Source: Syntrophus sp. (in: bacteria)
GTDB lineage: Bacteria > Desulfobacterota > Syntrophia > Syntrophales > UBA5619
Assembly: GCA_013824905.1 (NCBI GenBank)
Contig: PNOO01000171.1
Coordinates: 1 to 5,486 of the forward strand
Direction of reading: 5' to 3'
DNA length: 5,486 nt
Position numbers and translations under genes: made by a program. The notes beneath the pieces are model-generated. The model worked only from the letters and a program-made list of their open reading frames with translations. It searched no databases and was not told the origin of the DNA. This document shows, piece by piece, positions 1-5,486 of this stretch. Numbering within the stretch: the first letter of the stretch is position 1; every line of letters begins with the position of its first letter.

Positions 1-1323
1 CTGGCGAACATCAGCTTCACGGCCCTGTCGATCATCCTCGCCTGCGTTTCGCTGTTGGGTGTCCTTTTTTCCCCTCTCGTCGTGACGATCATGGCGCCCG
101 GGTTCGTCAAGGCGCCTTCCCAGTATCACCTCACCGTCTTCCTTACACGATTCATGTTCCCTTACATCTTCCTTATCTCTCTCGTCGCCTTGTGCATGGG
201 GATTCTCAATTCGCTTAGACATTTCGCCGCGCCGGCCCTATCACCCGTCGTACTCAACCTCGCGATGATCCTCGCCGCCCTGACGCTCCGGGACTGCTTT
301 GAAGAGCCGATCGTTGCCCTGGCAGTGGGCGTCATGGCGGGCGGCATTCTCCAACTTGTCATGCAGTGGCCCTTCCTGATCAAAATGGGGGTCCGGCTGA
401 AGCCCGATTTTCATTTCCGCCACCCCGGCGTAAAGAGGATCGGCCTGCTGATGCTTCCCGCGGCCTTCGGGGCGGCGATCTACCAGATCAACATCTTTGT
501 CGGAACGATCCTCGCGTCCTTGCTGCCCCCGGGGAGCGTCTCTTACCTTTACTACGCCGACCGGATCGTCGAGCTTCCCCTCGGTGTCTTCGCCATCGCC
601 GTGGGAACGGCGACTCTCCCGAGCTTTTCGGATCAGGTGGCGCTGGGACGCATCGATGAACTGAAGCGGACGATCGCCTTCTCGCTTCGGCTGATCCTGT
701 TCATCACGATCCCCGCGACTGTCGCCCTGATCGCCCTGCGGGTCCCCATCATCTCCGTCCTCTTCCAGAGGGGCGAATTCAGCGTCCAGGCGACGACGCT
801 CACGGCGCAGGCCCTCCTCTATTACACCGTCGGTCTTTGGGCCTTCTCCGTTATCCGGATCATCGTCTCGGCCTTCTACTCCCTCCAGGACACCCGATCT
901 CCGATGAAGGCCGCCATCGTTGCCCTGATCGTCAACGCCGCCTTCAGCGTCGCCCTGATGTTCCCCTTGAAGCACGGAGGGATCGCACTCGCCACCTCCA
1001 TCGCCTCGGCGGTGAATGTCGTGATGCTCTGGGTGATCCTGAAACGGAAAATCGGAACCATTCTGGATTCGGAATTTTATCATTCCTTCGGCAAGACCCT
1101 GCTAGCGTCGCTGGTCATGTGGGGTGTGATCCTCGTTATCGGCCTGCTCTATCCCTGGCGCACCTCCGGACCCTTCGACGCGAGGCTGATATACCTTAGC
1201 CTGTGCGTCGTCGGCGGTGCCGCCGCTTTCTTCGCGACCGCCTTCCTCGTCAAAAGCCCGGAGATCATAATCACGCTGAAATCGGTCCGCCGGCGGATCA
1301 CGTCCAAGAAAAATGGAGACTGA
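1..1323 (+). CDS. murJ: Lipid II flippase MurJ (MviN), 5'-truncated by the window edge
   Basis: The frame is open from base 1, so the true start lies upstream; the visible 440 residues are the C-terminal part of a protein usually 500-530 long. MurJ is an inner-membrane protein of the MOP superfamily that flips lipid-linked peptidoglycan precursor to the periplasmic side. The fragment is a run of hydrophobic helices separated by short basic loops. Family landmarks are YYADR at fragment residues 184-188, followed by a PLGVFAIAVGTATLPS stretch, FQRGEF at 255-260, and FYSLQDTRSPMK at 292-303. The tail is basic (VRRRITSKK), as expected for a cytoplasmic end. Roughly 11 of the family's 14 membrane helices should be present. 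The stop TGA at 1321-1323 sits 7 bases before the preferred start of the next gene, so the two are probably transcribed together. The TTG at 55 is not a credible start because homology-like hydrophobic sequence continues upstream of it. Family assignment is firm; position in a longer operon cannot be seen. Confidence 0.95.
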   Translation: MANISFTALSIILACVSLLGVLFSPLVVTIMAPGFVKAPSQYHLTVFLTRFMFPYIFLISLVALCMGILNSLRHFAAPALSPVVLNLAMILAALTLRDCFEEPIVALAVGVMAGGILQLVMQWPFLIKMGVRLKPDFHFRHPGVKRIGLLMLPAAFGAAIYQINIFVGTILASLLPPGSVSYLYYADRIVELPLGVFAIAVGTATLPSFSDQVALGRIDELKRTIAFSLRLILFITIPATVALIALRVPIISVLFQRGEFSVQATTLTAQALLYYTVGLWAFSVIRIIVSAFYSLQDTRSPMKAAIVALIVNAAFSVALMFPLKHGGIALATSIASAVNVVMLWVILKRKIGTILDSEFYHSFGKTLLASLVMWGVILVIGLLYPWRTSGPFDARLIYLSLCVVGGAAAFFATAFLVKSPEIIITLKSVRRRITSKKNGD

Positions 1324-1326
1324 AGG
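1315..1326 (+). promoter_or_regulatory. Candidate ribosome binding region for the OYE gene
   Basis: The stretch GGAGACTGAAGG contains a GGAG 12 bases and an AAGG 4 bases before ATG 1331. Neither spacing is ideal, so the start is not settled, but ATG 1313 has no purine-rich SD of its own beyond AAGAAAA. The site overlaps the murJ stop codon, which would favour translational coupling. Confidence 0.4.
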
Positions 1327-1330
1327 TTCT

Positions 1331-2452
1331 ATGGAAAATAAAATGTCCGTATTGTTTGAGCCGCGGAAAATGGGGAGGCTGAAAATTCCCAACAGACTGG
1401 TGAGATCTGCAACAGCGGAAAGAATGGCCCGGCCGGATGGCACATGCGGACCGCAGATGGAAAAACTCTACTCGGATCTGGCCCAAGGCGGGGTGGGACT
1501 GATCATTGTGGGTCATGCCTGTGTGCGGGAGGACGGACGAAACAGGCTCAGTATGACGGGCATATACAATGATGACCATATCCCCGGCCTCATGAAGGTG
1601 GTGGAGGCGATACACAAATATGGGGCAAAGGCGGTATCCCAGATAAACCACGCAGGCAGGCAAACCACCCCGGCGGTTATCGGCAAGACCCCCATGGCGC
1701 CCTCAGCCGTCACGAACAAAGCGACCGGGCTGACTCCGCGTGAAATGACACTCGCGGAAATAGAAGATATGATAAATGCATTCGGTCATGCCGCCCATAG
1801 GGCGAAGGCGGCAGGATTCGACGGTGTTCAAATACACAGCGCCCACGGATACCTCATCAGCGAATTCAACTCGCCATATACCAATACAAGACAGGACGAG
1901 TGGGGAGGAACCGCGGAAAAGAGGATGCGTTTCATCACGGAAGTTTACAAAGAGGTCCGGCGGCAGGTGGGAGACAGCTACCCCGTTTTAGTCAAACTCA
2001 ACGCGGATGATTGTCTGGAAGGCGGCATCACCGTCGAAGAGGTATCTGAAATTGCCGTTCGTCTGGAACGTCTCGGCATCGATGCCATAGAGATCAGCGG
2101 CGGAATGGCTGAAAGCAAGGTTGGCACCATCAGGGCCGGGATCGACAGCCGGGAGAAGGAAGCGTATTTCCTGCCTTATGCAAAAAGGTTAAAAAAAGCG
2201 GTTTCCGTACCCCTCTTGCTGGTCGGGGGGATCAGGTCTCCGGAGGCAGCGGAAGAGATTCTGGATAGAGGCTGGGCCGATTTCATCTCTCTGTGCAGGC
2301 CGTTGATCCGAGAGCCGAATCTTCCCAGTGAGTGGAAGAACGGACGTACCGAGAAAGCCGCTTGCATCTCATGCGGCAAATGTTCCAAATATCCGGATAG
2401 GTTCATTAACTGCGAAGTCATCCATCCCGGTCACCCAGAAGGTTCATTTTAG
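1331..2452 (+). CDS. Short Old Yellow Enzyme family NADH:flavin oxidoreductase with C-terminal four-cysteine motif
   Basis: This is a 373-residue FMN-binding TIM-barrel ene-reductase of the OYE / 2,4-dienoyl-CoA reductase group, probably cytoplasmic, reducing an activated C=C bond. The N-terminus (LFEPRKMGRLKIPNRLVRSAT) is the classic first strand. QINHAGRQ lies near residues 104-111. HSAHGY at 169-174 supplies the His/His pair that contacts the substrate carbonyl and the usual Tyr. EWGGTAEKRMRF follows, and VGGIRSP (298-304) and the Arg of SLCRPLIREP (323) form the flavin phosphate site. Cysteines at 345, 348, 351 and 361 (CxxCxxC-x9-C) resemble the 4Fe-4S ligands found after the barrel in dienoyl-CoA reductase, but the protein stops 12 residues later, so the FAD/NAD(P)H domains of the long enzymes are absent. 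I chose ATG 1331 because GAAGG lies just upstream; ATG 1313 (overlapping murJ) and ATG 1343 are alternatives. The adjoining MFS gene suggests import and reduction of a small unsaturated compound; the substrate is unknown. Confidence 0.9.
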   Translation: MENKMSVLFEPRKMGRLKIPNRLVRSATAERMARPDGTCGPQMEKLYSDLAQGGVGLIIVGHACVREDGRNRLSMTGIYNDDHIPGLMKVVEAIHKYGAKAVSQINHAGRQTTPAVIGKTPMAPSAVTNKATGLTPREMTLAEIEDMINAFGHAAHRAKAAGFDGVQIHSAHGYLISEFNSPYTNTRQDEWGGTAEKRMRFITEVYKEVRRQVGDSYPVLVKLNADDCLEGGITVEEVSEIAVRLERLGIDAIEISGGMAESKVGTIRAGIDSREKEAYFLPYAKRLKKAVSVPLLLVGGIRSPEAAEEILDRGWADFISLCRPLIREPNLPSEWKNGRTEKAACISCGKCSKYPDRFINCEVIHPGHPEGSF

Positions 2453-2487
2453 AAGGGAGAAAGGCGTCGAGTCTAGGCAGTGCGTCT

Positions 2488-3687
2488 ATGAAAGAGTGTC
2501 AAACATCCAATTATCGCTGGCTGATTGTGGGAATTCTATGGTTGGTTCATGCCATTGCCTTCATGAATATCTCCAGCTTGGGAATCCTGGCCCCCTTCAT
2601 CAAGGAGGATTTTCATCTTTCGTCGTTTCAGATCGGATTTCTGATTTCAGCCCTGTCCATCGGGGCCTCGCTCAGCCAGATGCCGGCGGGGCTTATCTCG
2701 GATTTTGCTGGAGTCCGCCTGATGCTGACTGCAGCGGTCGGCTTGCTTGGATTCTTCCTTGTTCTATTTTCCCTGGCCCCCTTTTACTGGATCGCCCTGA
2801 TGATTCTTTTGATCTATGGCGGTGCAAATGGCATCGTCGGCCCCGCTACGAGCAAAAGTGTCCTGGACTGGTTTCCCACCGTCGGCCGGGCAACGGCCAT
2901 GGGGGTAAAACAGACCGGGGTAAACTTCGGAGGGATCTTCGCGGGGCTTCTTCTCCCGGTCCTGACGATCTCCCTTTCCTGGCGTCATAGCCTCCTGGCT
3001 GTGGGGCTGGTTGAAGTGGCCTTGGCAGCTTTGATCTACAAATTGCTCAAGGAATCCCCGGTGAGATCGGTTACTCCCCAAGCTCCCATCGCCTGGAAAA
3101 AAATCCTTCACATGGCAAGGCAGCGTGACATGCTGATTCTGGGTGCAATCGCGTTTTGCTTCATGGCCAGCCAGTTTTGTTTCTCCACCTACCTGATCCT
3201 GTTTTTGACTCAGGAAATGAAATATCCGCTTGTACAGGCGGGCTGGTGGTTTGCTTTATCCTTCCTGATTGGAGCCGCCGGCCGCGTCCTGTGGAGCCTG
3301 GCCAGCGATTACCTTTTTGCCGGCCGAAGAAAGGGGGTCCTGCGCATGATCACCCTGATCCTGTTTTTTTCTTCGCTGGCGTTGGGCCTGATCTCCTTCT
3401 TCCCCGCTTTTTCCCCTCTGCTCTTGACCGCTATTCTCGCCTTCGGGATCAGCGGTATCGGCTGGAACGCCATCTATCTGACTATGGTAGGCGAATCGGT
3501 GGAAAAGGAATCGACGGGACTGGCGACAGGCGTCGTCTATGCCTTTGGTTTTACAGGGAGCCTGATCTGCCCTCCCCTTTTCGGTTTGCTGGTGGACAAG
3601 ACGGACGTTTATGGTTATGCTTGGCTTCTGCCGGCAGGTTGCGCAGGGGCCATCCTCGTCCTTCTGAAGCTCATCAAGGAAAAGTAA
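2488..3687 (+). CDS. Major facilitator superfamily (MFS) transporter, 12 TM
   Basis: This 399-residue integral membrane protein has the usual MFS length and about 12 hydrophobic helices, with a central cytoplasmic loop near residues 187-212. The loop between helices 2 and 3 reads GLISDFAGVR at 68-77, a variant of the signature GxxxDRxGRR in which the first Arg is Phe. The loop between helices 8 and 9 (SLASDYLFAGRRKG, about 270-283) is the weaker second-half copy. RATAMGVKQTGVNFGG at 134-149 is typical of helices 4-5 in organic-anion type MFS permeases, and GWNAIYLTMVGE at 325-336 is typical of helix 10. Substrate cannot be read from sequence; an organic acid or other small anion is a guess. 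It follows the OYE gene after 35 bases and is probably co-transcribed with it. ATG 2488 is the first start codon available in the frame after the OYE stop; its SD is poor (AGG about 10 bases upstream). The gene ends in tandem TAA stops. Confidence 0.9.
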   Translation: MKECQTSNYRWLIVGILWLVHAIAFMNISSLGILAPFIKEDFHLSSFQIGFLISALSIGASLSQMPAGLISDFAGVRLMLTAAVGLLGFFLVLFSLAPFYWIALMILLIYGGANGIVGPATSKSVLDWFPTVGRATAMGVKQTGVNFGGIFAGLLLPVLTISLSWRHSLLAVGLVEVALAALIYKLLKESPVRSVTPQAPIAWKKILHMARQRDMLILGAIAFCFMASQFCFSTYLILFLTQEMKYPLVQAGWWFALSFLIGAAGRVLWSLASDYLFAGRRKGVLRMITLILFFSSLALGLISFFPAFSPLLLTAILAFGISGIGWNAIYLTMVGESVEKESTGLATGVVYAFGFTGSLICPPLFGLLVDKTDVYGYAWLLPAGCAGAILVLLKLIKEK

Positions 3688-3690
3688 TAA

Positions 3691-3696
3691 GGGGAG
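3691..3696 (+). promoter_or_regulatory. Ribosome binding site for the DUF1846-like gene
   Basis: GGGGAG lies directly after the tandem TAA stops of the MFS gene and 12 bases before ATG 3709. The spacing is long but it is the only purine-rich motif in the 21-base gap, and it supports ATG 3709 as the start. Confidence 0.5.
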
Positions 3697-3708
3697 TTAA
3701 CATCATTC

Positions 3709-4233
3709 ATGCAAGACAAAATTGGATTCGACAACAGAAAATACATCCGTGAGCAGACGGCCAAAATCCTCGAAAGAGTTGAACGGTTCGATAACAAGCT
3801 CTACCTCGAATTTGGGGGTAAGTTGTTCTATGATTATCACGCGGCCCGTGTCCTGCCCGGTTACGATCCGAACGTAAAAATGCGGCTGATCCGGGAGCTG
3901 AAAGACAAGTCAGACATCCTGCTCTGTATTTTTGCAGGGGATATTGAAAGAAAGAAAACCCGGGCCGATTTCGGCATCGCTTATGATTCCGATGCCCTCA
4001 AGCTGATCGATGACCTCAGGAACTGGGGCGTCAATGTCCTGGGCGTCGTGATCACCCGTTTCGATCATCAGCCGGCGGCTCAACTGGCCATTGAAAAACT
4101 GAAAGAACTCAGAGGCGGCGAAGTTCACATCACCCACATCCCCACTCCCGGCGACGAAGCAGGACTCCGGCGCCTGGGGGTCAGTCTCACCAGCGAACCC
4201 AATTTTTCCACAAAGGATCTATTTCTGGCCTGA
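3709..4233 (+). CDS. Short DUF1846/UPF0371 family protein, apparently lacking the central domain
   Basis: The N-terminal 120 residues match the start of the DUF1846 (UPF0371) family as I know it: KIGFDNRKYI at 4-13, LYLEFGGKLFYDYHAARVLP at 31-50, then GYDPNVKMRLIRELKD, a hydrophobic strand, GDIERKKTRADFGIAYD at 77-93 and VVITRFDHQPAA at 113-124. Function is unknown in the family; full-length members are about 500 residues and include an APGPGSGK nucleotide-loop-like motif near residue 200. Here the protein is only 174 residues, has no such loop, and from about residue 126 onward (LRGGEVHIT...DEAGLRRLGVSLTSEP...STKDLF) resembles the extreme C-terminal tail of full-length members rather than the middle. 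The reading frame is intact across this apparent junction. Start ATG 3709 is supported by GGGGAG upstream and by the conserved N-terminus. It lies 21 bases after the MFS gene and may share its transcript. A compact natural variant, an in-frame deletion or an assembly collapse are all possible. I know of no role for the shortened form. Confidence 0.82.
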   Translation: MQDKIGFDNRKYIREQTAKILERVERFDNKLYLEFGGKLFYDYHAARVLPGYDPNVKMRLIRELKDKSDILLCIFAGDIERKKTRADFGIAYDSDALKLIDDLRNWGVNVLGVVITRFDHQPAAQLAIEKLKELRGGEVHITHIPTPGDEAGLRRLGVSLTSEPNFSTKDLFLA

Positions 4234-4268
4234 CAACGATGGAACACTATGGAGAATACCGATCCCGT

Positions 4269-4299
4269 GAAGCCTCGTCCAGCGATTGGCTGAGGCTTC
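4269..4299. repeat. Inverted repeat in the convergent intergenic gap
   Basis: GAAGCCTC at 4269-4276 and GAGGCTTC at 4292-4299 are perfect 8-base complements. An inner CCA/TGG pairing extends the stem after one G-U pair and one mismatch, leaving a 5-base GCGAT loop. It stands between two converging genes, where a bidirectional terminator is expected, but no T-run follows on either strand, so classical intrinsic termination is not shown. The remainder of the 110-base gap (4234-4343) holds no ORF or recognisable promoter. Confidence 0.5.
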
Positions 4300-4322
4300 T
4301 GTTGAAGAGGAAGGGCCGGTTT

Positions 4323-4346
4323 TGACCGTGAGGCGATTCCCGGTCA
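4323..4346. repeat. Weak inverted repeat at the end of the GuaA-like gene
   Basis: TGACCG at 4323-4328 and CGGTCA at 4341-4346 could form a 6-bp stem with a 12-base loop. The right arm contains the stop codon of the - strand gene. On the - strand the stem is followed by AAAACCGG rather than T residues, so it would be an atypical terminator at best. CGGT at 4317-4320 can pair alternatively with ACCG at 4325-4328. Confidence 0.25.
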
Positions 4347-5306
4347 TACCGCTTCGATGGTTGAAGGCGGCTTCGGGGTGATGTTATAGGTCACACTGAC
4401 CACGCCGGGAACGTTTTTGACGATCTTCCCGGCGATTCTTTCCAGTGTGTCATAGGGCAGTCTCGTTGCCGCGGCAGATCGGGCGTCTACGCTGTCCCAG
4501 CAGCGGACCTCGATCTGGAGGCCGAAATCCCTTTTCCCATCCCGCATACCCGTCACGCGGTCCTCGTGCAGGATGGCCAGATACTGAAAGACCTTCATCC
4601 CGGACAGCTCTTTTTCCACAATGGCCGTGGCTTTCCTGACGATCTTCACCCGATCCGGCGTCACTTCTCCCAAGACCCGCGCCGCCAGGGCCGGTCCGGG
4701 AAAAGGAATCCGGTCAAACAGCGATGCCGGCAGGCCCAGAGCGGCTCCTATTTTGCGCACCCCATCCTTGCGCAGCTGAACCAGGGGTTCGATGATCTTA
4801 TAGCCGAAGGCCTTCTGGGGATCGATGCCGAGCTGTTCAAAGACATTGTGTTGACGCTTGATCCCCGCCACGGTTTCGTCAATGTCGGTCAGGATCGTCC
4901 CCTGAAGGAGATACTTCGCCTTGCTCCGCACGACCAATTCACCGAACACTTTTTTATAGAAGGTCTGGGTAATCGCTTCCCGTTTTTCTTCCGGGTCTGC
5001 AACACCCTTCAGGGCCTTGAAGAAGGTCTTTCTGGCGTCGATAATCTCTATGGGAATGCCGAGGGACTGAAAGAGGGATTTTACCTGTTTCGGCTCATTT
5101 TGGCGCATGAGGCCGTTGTCGATAAAGCAGGTTTTGAGTCGAGCTCCCAGGGCGCGGTGTCCCAAGGCGGTCACCACAGACGAATCCACCCCTCCGGAAA
5201 GGGCGTTGATGGCGATGCCTTTCCCGACGATTCTTCTGATCTCCTCCACTTTTTCCGAGATGAACTTCTCCGGCTTCAATTTCCGTGCACTGATTTCTTT
5301 CGCCAT
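4344..5306 (-). CDS. Stand-alone GMP synthase ATP-pyrophosphatase subunit-like protein (GuaA C-terminal half, divergent)
   Basis: The 320-residue protein corresponds to the synthetase half of GuaA, which adenylates XMP and replaces the adenylate with ammonia to give GMP. The P-loop SGGVDSS is at 37-43, preceded by EEIRRIVGKG as in the family, followed by FIDNGLMRQNE (61-71), LLQGTILTDIDE (133-144), KIIEPLVQLRKDGVRKIG (170-187), PFPGPALAARVLGEVT (201-216), and the dimerisation domain ending NVPGVVSVTYNITPKPPSTIEAV. No class I glutaminase domain is present, as in the archaeal two-subunit enzyme. Several usually conserved motifs are changed: YPDVIES is LTDIDET, HHNVGG is QHNVFE, FPGPGL is FPGPAL, and the terminal TIEWE is TIEAV. 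These positions lie near the XMP site in known structures, so a changed substrate is possible. ATG 5306 is supported by a strong SD. It is 28 bases downstream of a probable nucleotide-sugar dehydrogenase. I withhold the symbol guaA because function may differ. Confidence 0.87.
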   Translation of the reverse strand: MAKEISARKLKPEKFISEKVEEIRRIVGKGIAINALSGGVDSSVVTALGHRALGARLKTCFIDNGLMRQNEPKQVKSLFQSLGIPIEIIDARKTFFKALKGVADPEEKREAITQTFYKKVFGELVVRSKAKYLLQGTILTDIDETVAGIKRQHNVFEQLGIDPQKAFGYKIIEPLVQLRKDGVRKIGAALGLPASLFDRIPFPGPALAARVLGEVTPDRVKIVRKATAIVEKELSGMKVFQYLAILHEDRVTGMRDGKRDFGLQIEVRCWDSVDARSAAATRLPYDTLERIAGKIVKNVPGVVSVTYNITPKPPSTIEAV

Positions 5307-5316
5307 GGCCTTCTTC

Positions 5317-5326
5317 TCTCCTTCCC
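5317..5326 (-). promoter_or_regulatory. Strong ribosome binding site of the GuaA-like gene
   Basis: Read on the - strand the bases are GGGAAGGAGA, containing AAGGAG about 11 bases before the ATG at 5306-5304. It fixes the start within the 28-base gap after the upstream gene and is the best SD in the window. Confidence 0.7.
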
Positions 5327-5334
5327 AGAGGTTC

Positions 5335-5486
5335 TTATTCTTTTTTCACCCCGTCTTTAATTCTTTTCACATGACCGCGGCCCAACCCCTTCACTTCGCA
5401 GCCGAGTTCGAAATACCGGCGGATCTGCGCGTCGTTCAGGATGCCGAAGCAATCGACAATGGCGACGGGGCGTCCGGCCATTTTGA
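5335..5486 (-). CDS. C-terminal end of a probable nucleotide-sugar dehydrogenase (UDP-binding domain), partial
   Basis: A - strand frame enters at the window edge and continues for 49 codons to TAA at 5337-5335. The peptide contains GRPVAIVDCFGILNDAQIRR followed by YFELGCEVKGLGRGHVKRIK. This follows the layout of the last segment of UDP-glucose/UDP-ManNAc dehydrogenases, where a strand ending in Asp (PVVxDGRNIY in typical members) is followed by a helix and a GxxYxGIGRG-like ending. Such enzymes oxidise a UDP-sugar to the uronate with two NAD+ for surface polysaccharide synthesis. The catalytic and NAD-binding parts lie outside the window, so the call rests on the tail only and could be another Rossmann-type protein. 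It is immediately upstream of, and in the same orientation as, the GuaA-like gene, with 28 bases between them, suggesting one transcript. The peptide ends in a basic, lysine-rich tail. Confidence 0.55.
   Translation of the reverse strand, partial: KMAGRPVAIVDCFGILNDAQIRRYFELGCEVKGLGRGHVKRIKDGVKKE

Noticed and set aside
241..1083. Long - strand open frame opposite murJ (280 codons)
   Set aside because: Its translation is rich in Asp, Glu, Gly and Arg with no recognisable fold, as expected for the shadow of a GC-rich membrane-protein gene.
2328..2990. Open + strand frame overlapping the end of the OYE gene and the start of the MFS gene
   Set aside because: It covers two well-supported genes in another frame and its peptide has no membrane helices or motifs.
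4300..4330. Rho-independent terminator for the + strand genes
   Set aside because: The hairpin at 4269-4299 is followed by TGTTGAAGAGG, and the only T-run (TTTT at 4320-4323) is 21 bases away.
4140..4340. Frameshift that would restore a longer DUF1846 protein downstream of 4233
   Set aside because: Neither other forward frame in 4150-4340 shows DUF1846-like sequence, and the visible end already resembles the family's natural C-terminus.
4344..5306. NAD synthetase or QueC/ExsB-type PPase instead of GMP synthase type
   Set aside because: The SGGVDSS loop alone would allow it, but FPGPxLAxRVLGE and the KPPxTIE dimerisation end are specific to the GMP synthase family.
4566..5360. Long + strand open frame opposite the GuaA-like gene (264 codons)
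   Set aside because: The - strand frame carries SGGVDSS and the whole GMP synthase pattern; the + frame has no family features and also runs over the ribosome binding site region of the - strand gene.

Overview
The window carries six protein-coding genes and no RNA gene, CRISPR array or insertion sequence that I can see. Four genes lie on the + strand: a 5'-truncated murJ lipid II flippase, a short Old Yellow Enzyme (OYE) flavoprotein with a C-terminal cysteine cluster, an MFS transporter, and a very short DUF1846/UPF0371 protein. Two converge on them from the - strand: the last 49 codons of a probable nucleotide-sugar dehydrogenase, followed by a stand-alone GMP-synthase-type ATP pyrophosphatase. 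The sequence is moderately GC-rich, has strong Shine-Dalgarno sites only at some starts, and is densely packed. A Gram-negative anaerobe of the Desulfobacterota/Syntrophia kind would fit the gene styles (OYE with an Fe-S-type Cys motif, DUF1846, separate GuaA-type PPase), but no taxonomic marker is present and this is a weak inference.

Layout: murJ (1-1323) runs straight into the OYE gene (1331-2452; 7-base gap, or overlap if an earlier ATG is used). After 35 bases comes the MFS gene (2488-3687), and after 21 bases the DUF1846 gene (3709-4233). All four could share a transcript. The OYE and MFS genes look by eye less C-ending in codon choice than murJ, and may be an accessory reductase plus uptake pair for an unsaturated carbonyl compound. 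A 110-base convergent gap (4234-4343) contains an 8-bp perfect inverted repeat but no T-run. On the - strand, the dehydrogenase end (5335-5486) and the GuaA-like gene (4344-5306) are 28 bases apart and probably co-transcribed.

Two observations stand out. The DUF1846 protein is 174 residues instead of about 500. Its C-terminal 40 residues do not match the middle of the family but resemble the extreme C-terminus of full-length members, as if about 325 central codons, including the GPGSGK-type loop, had been removed in frame. The GuaA-like protein keeps the SGGVDSS P-loop and the dimerisation fold, but it has no glutaminase domain and has altered several signature motifs, including the very C-terminal residues that normally help bind XMP. 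It may therefore not be an ordinary GMP synthase.
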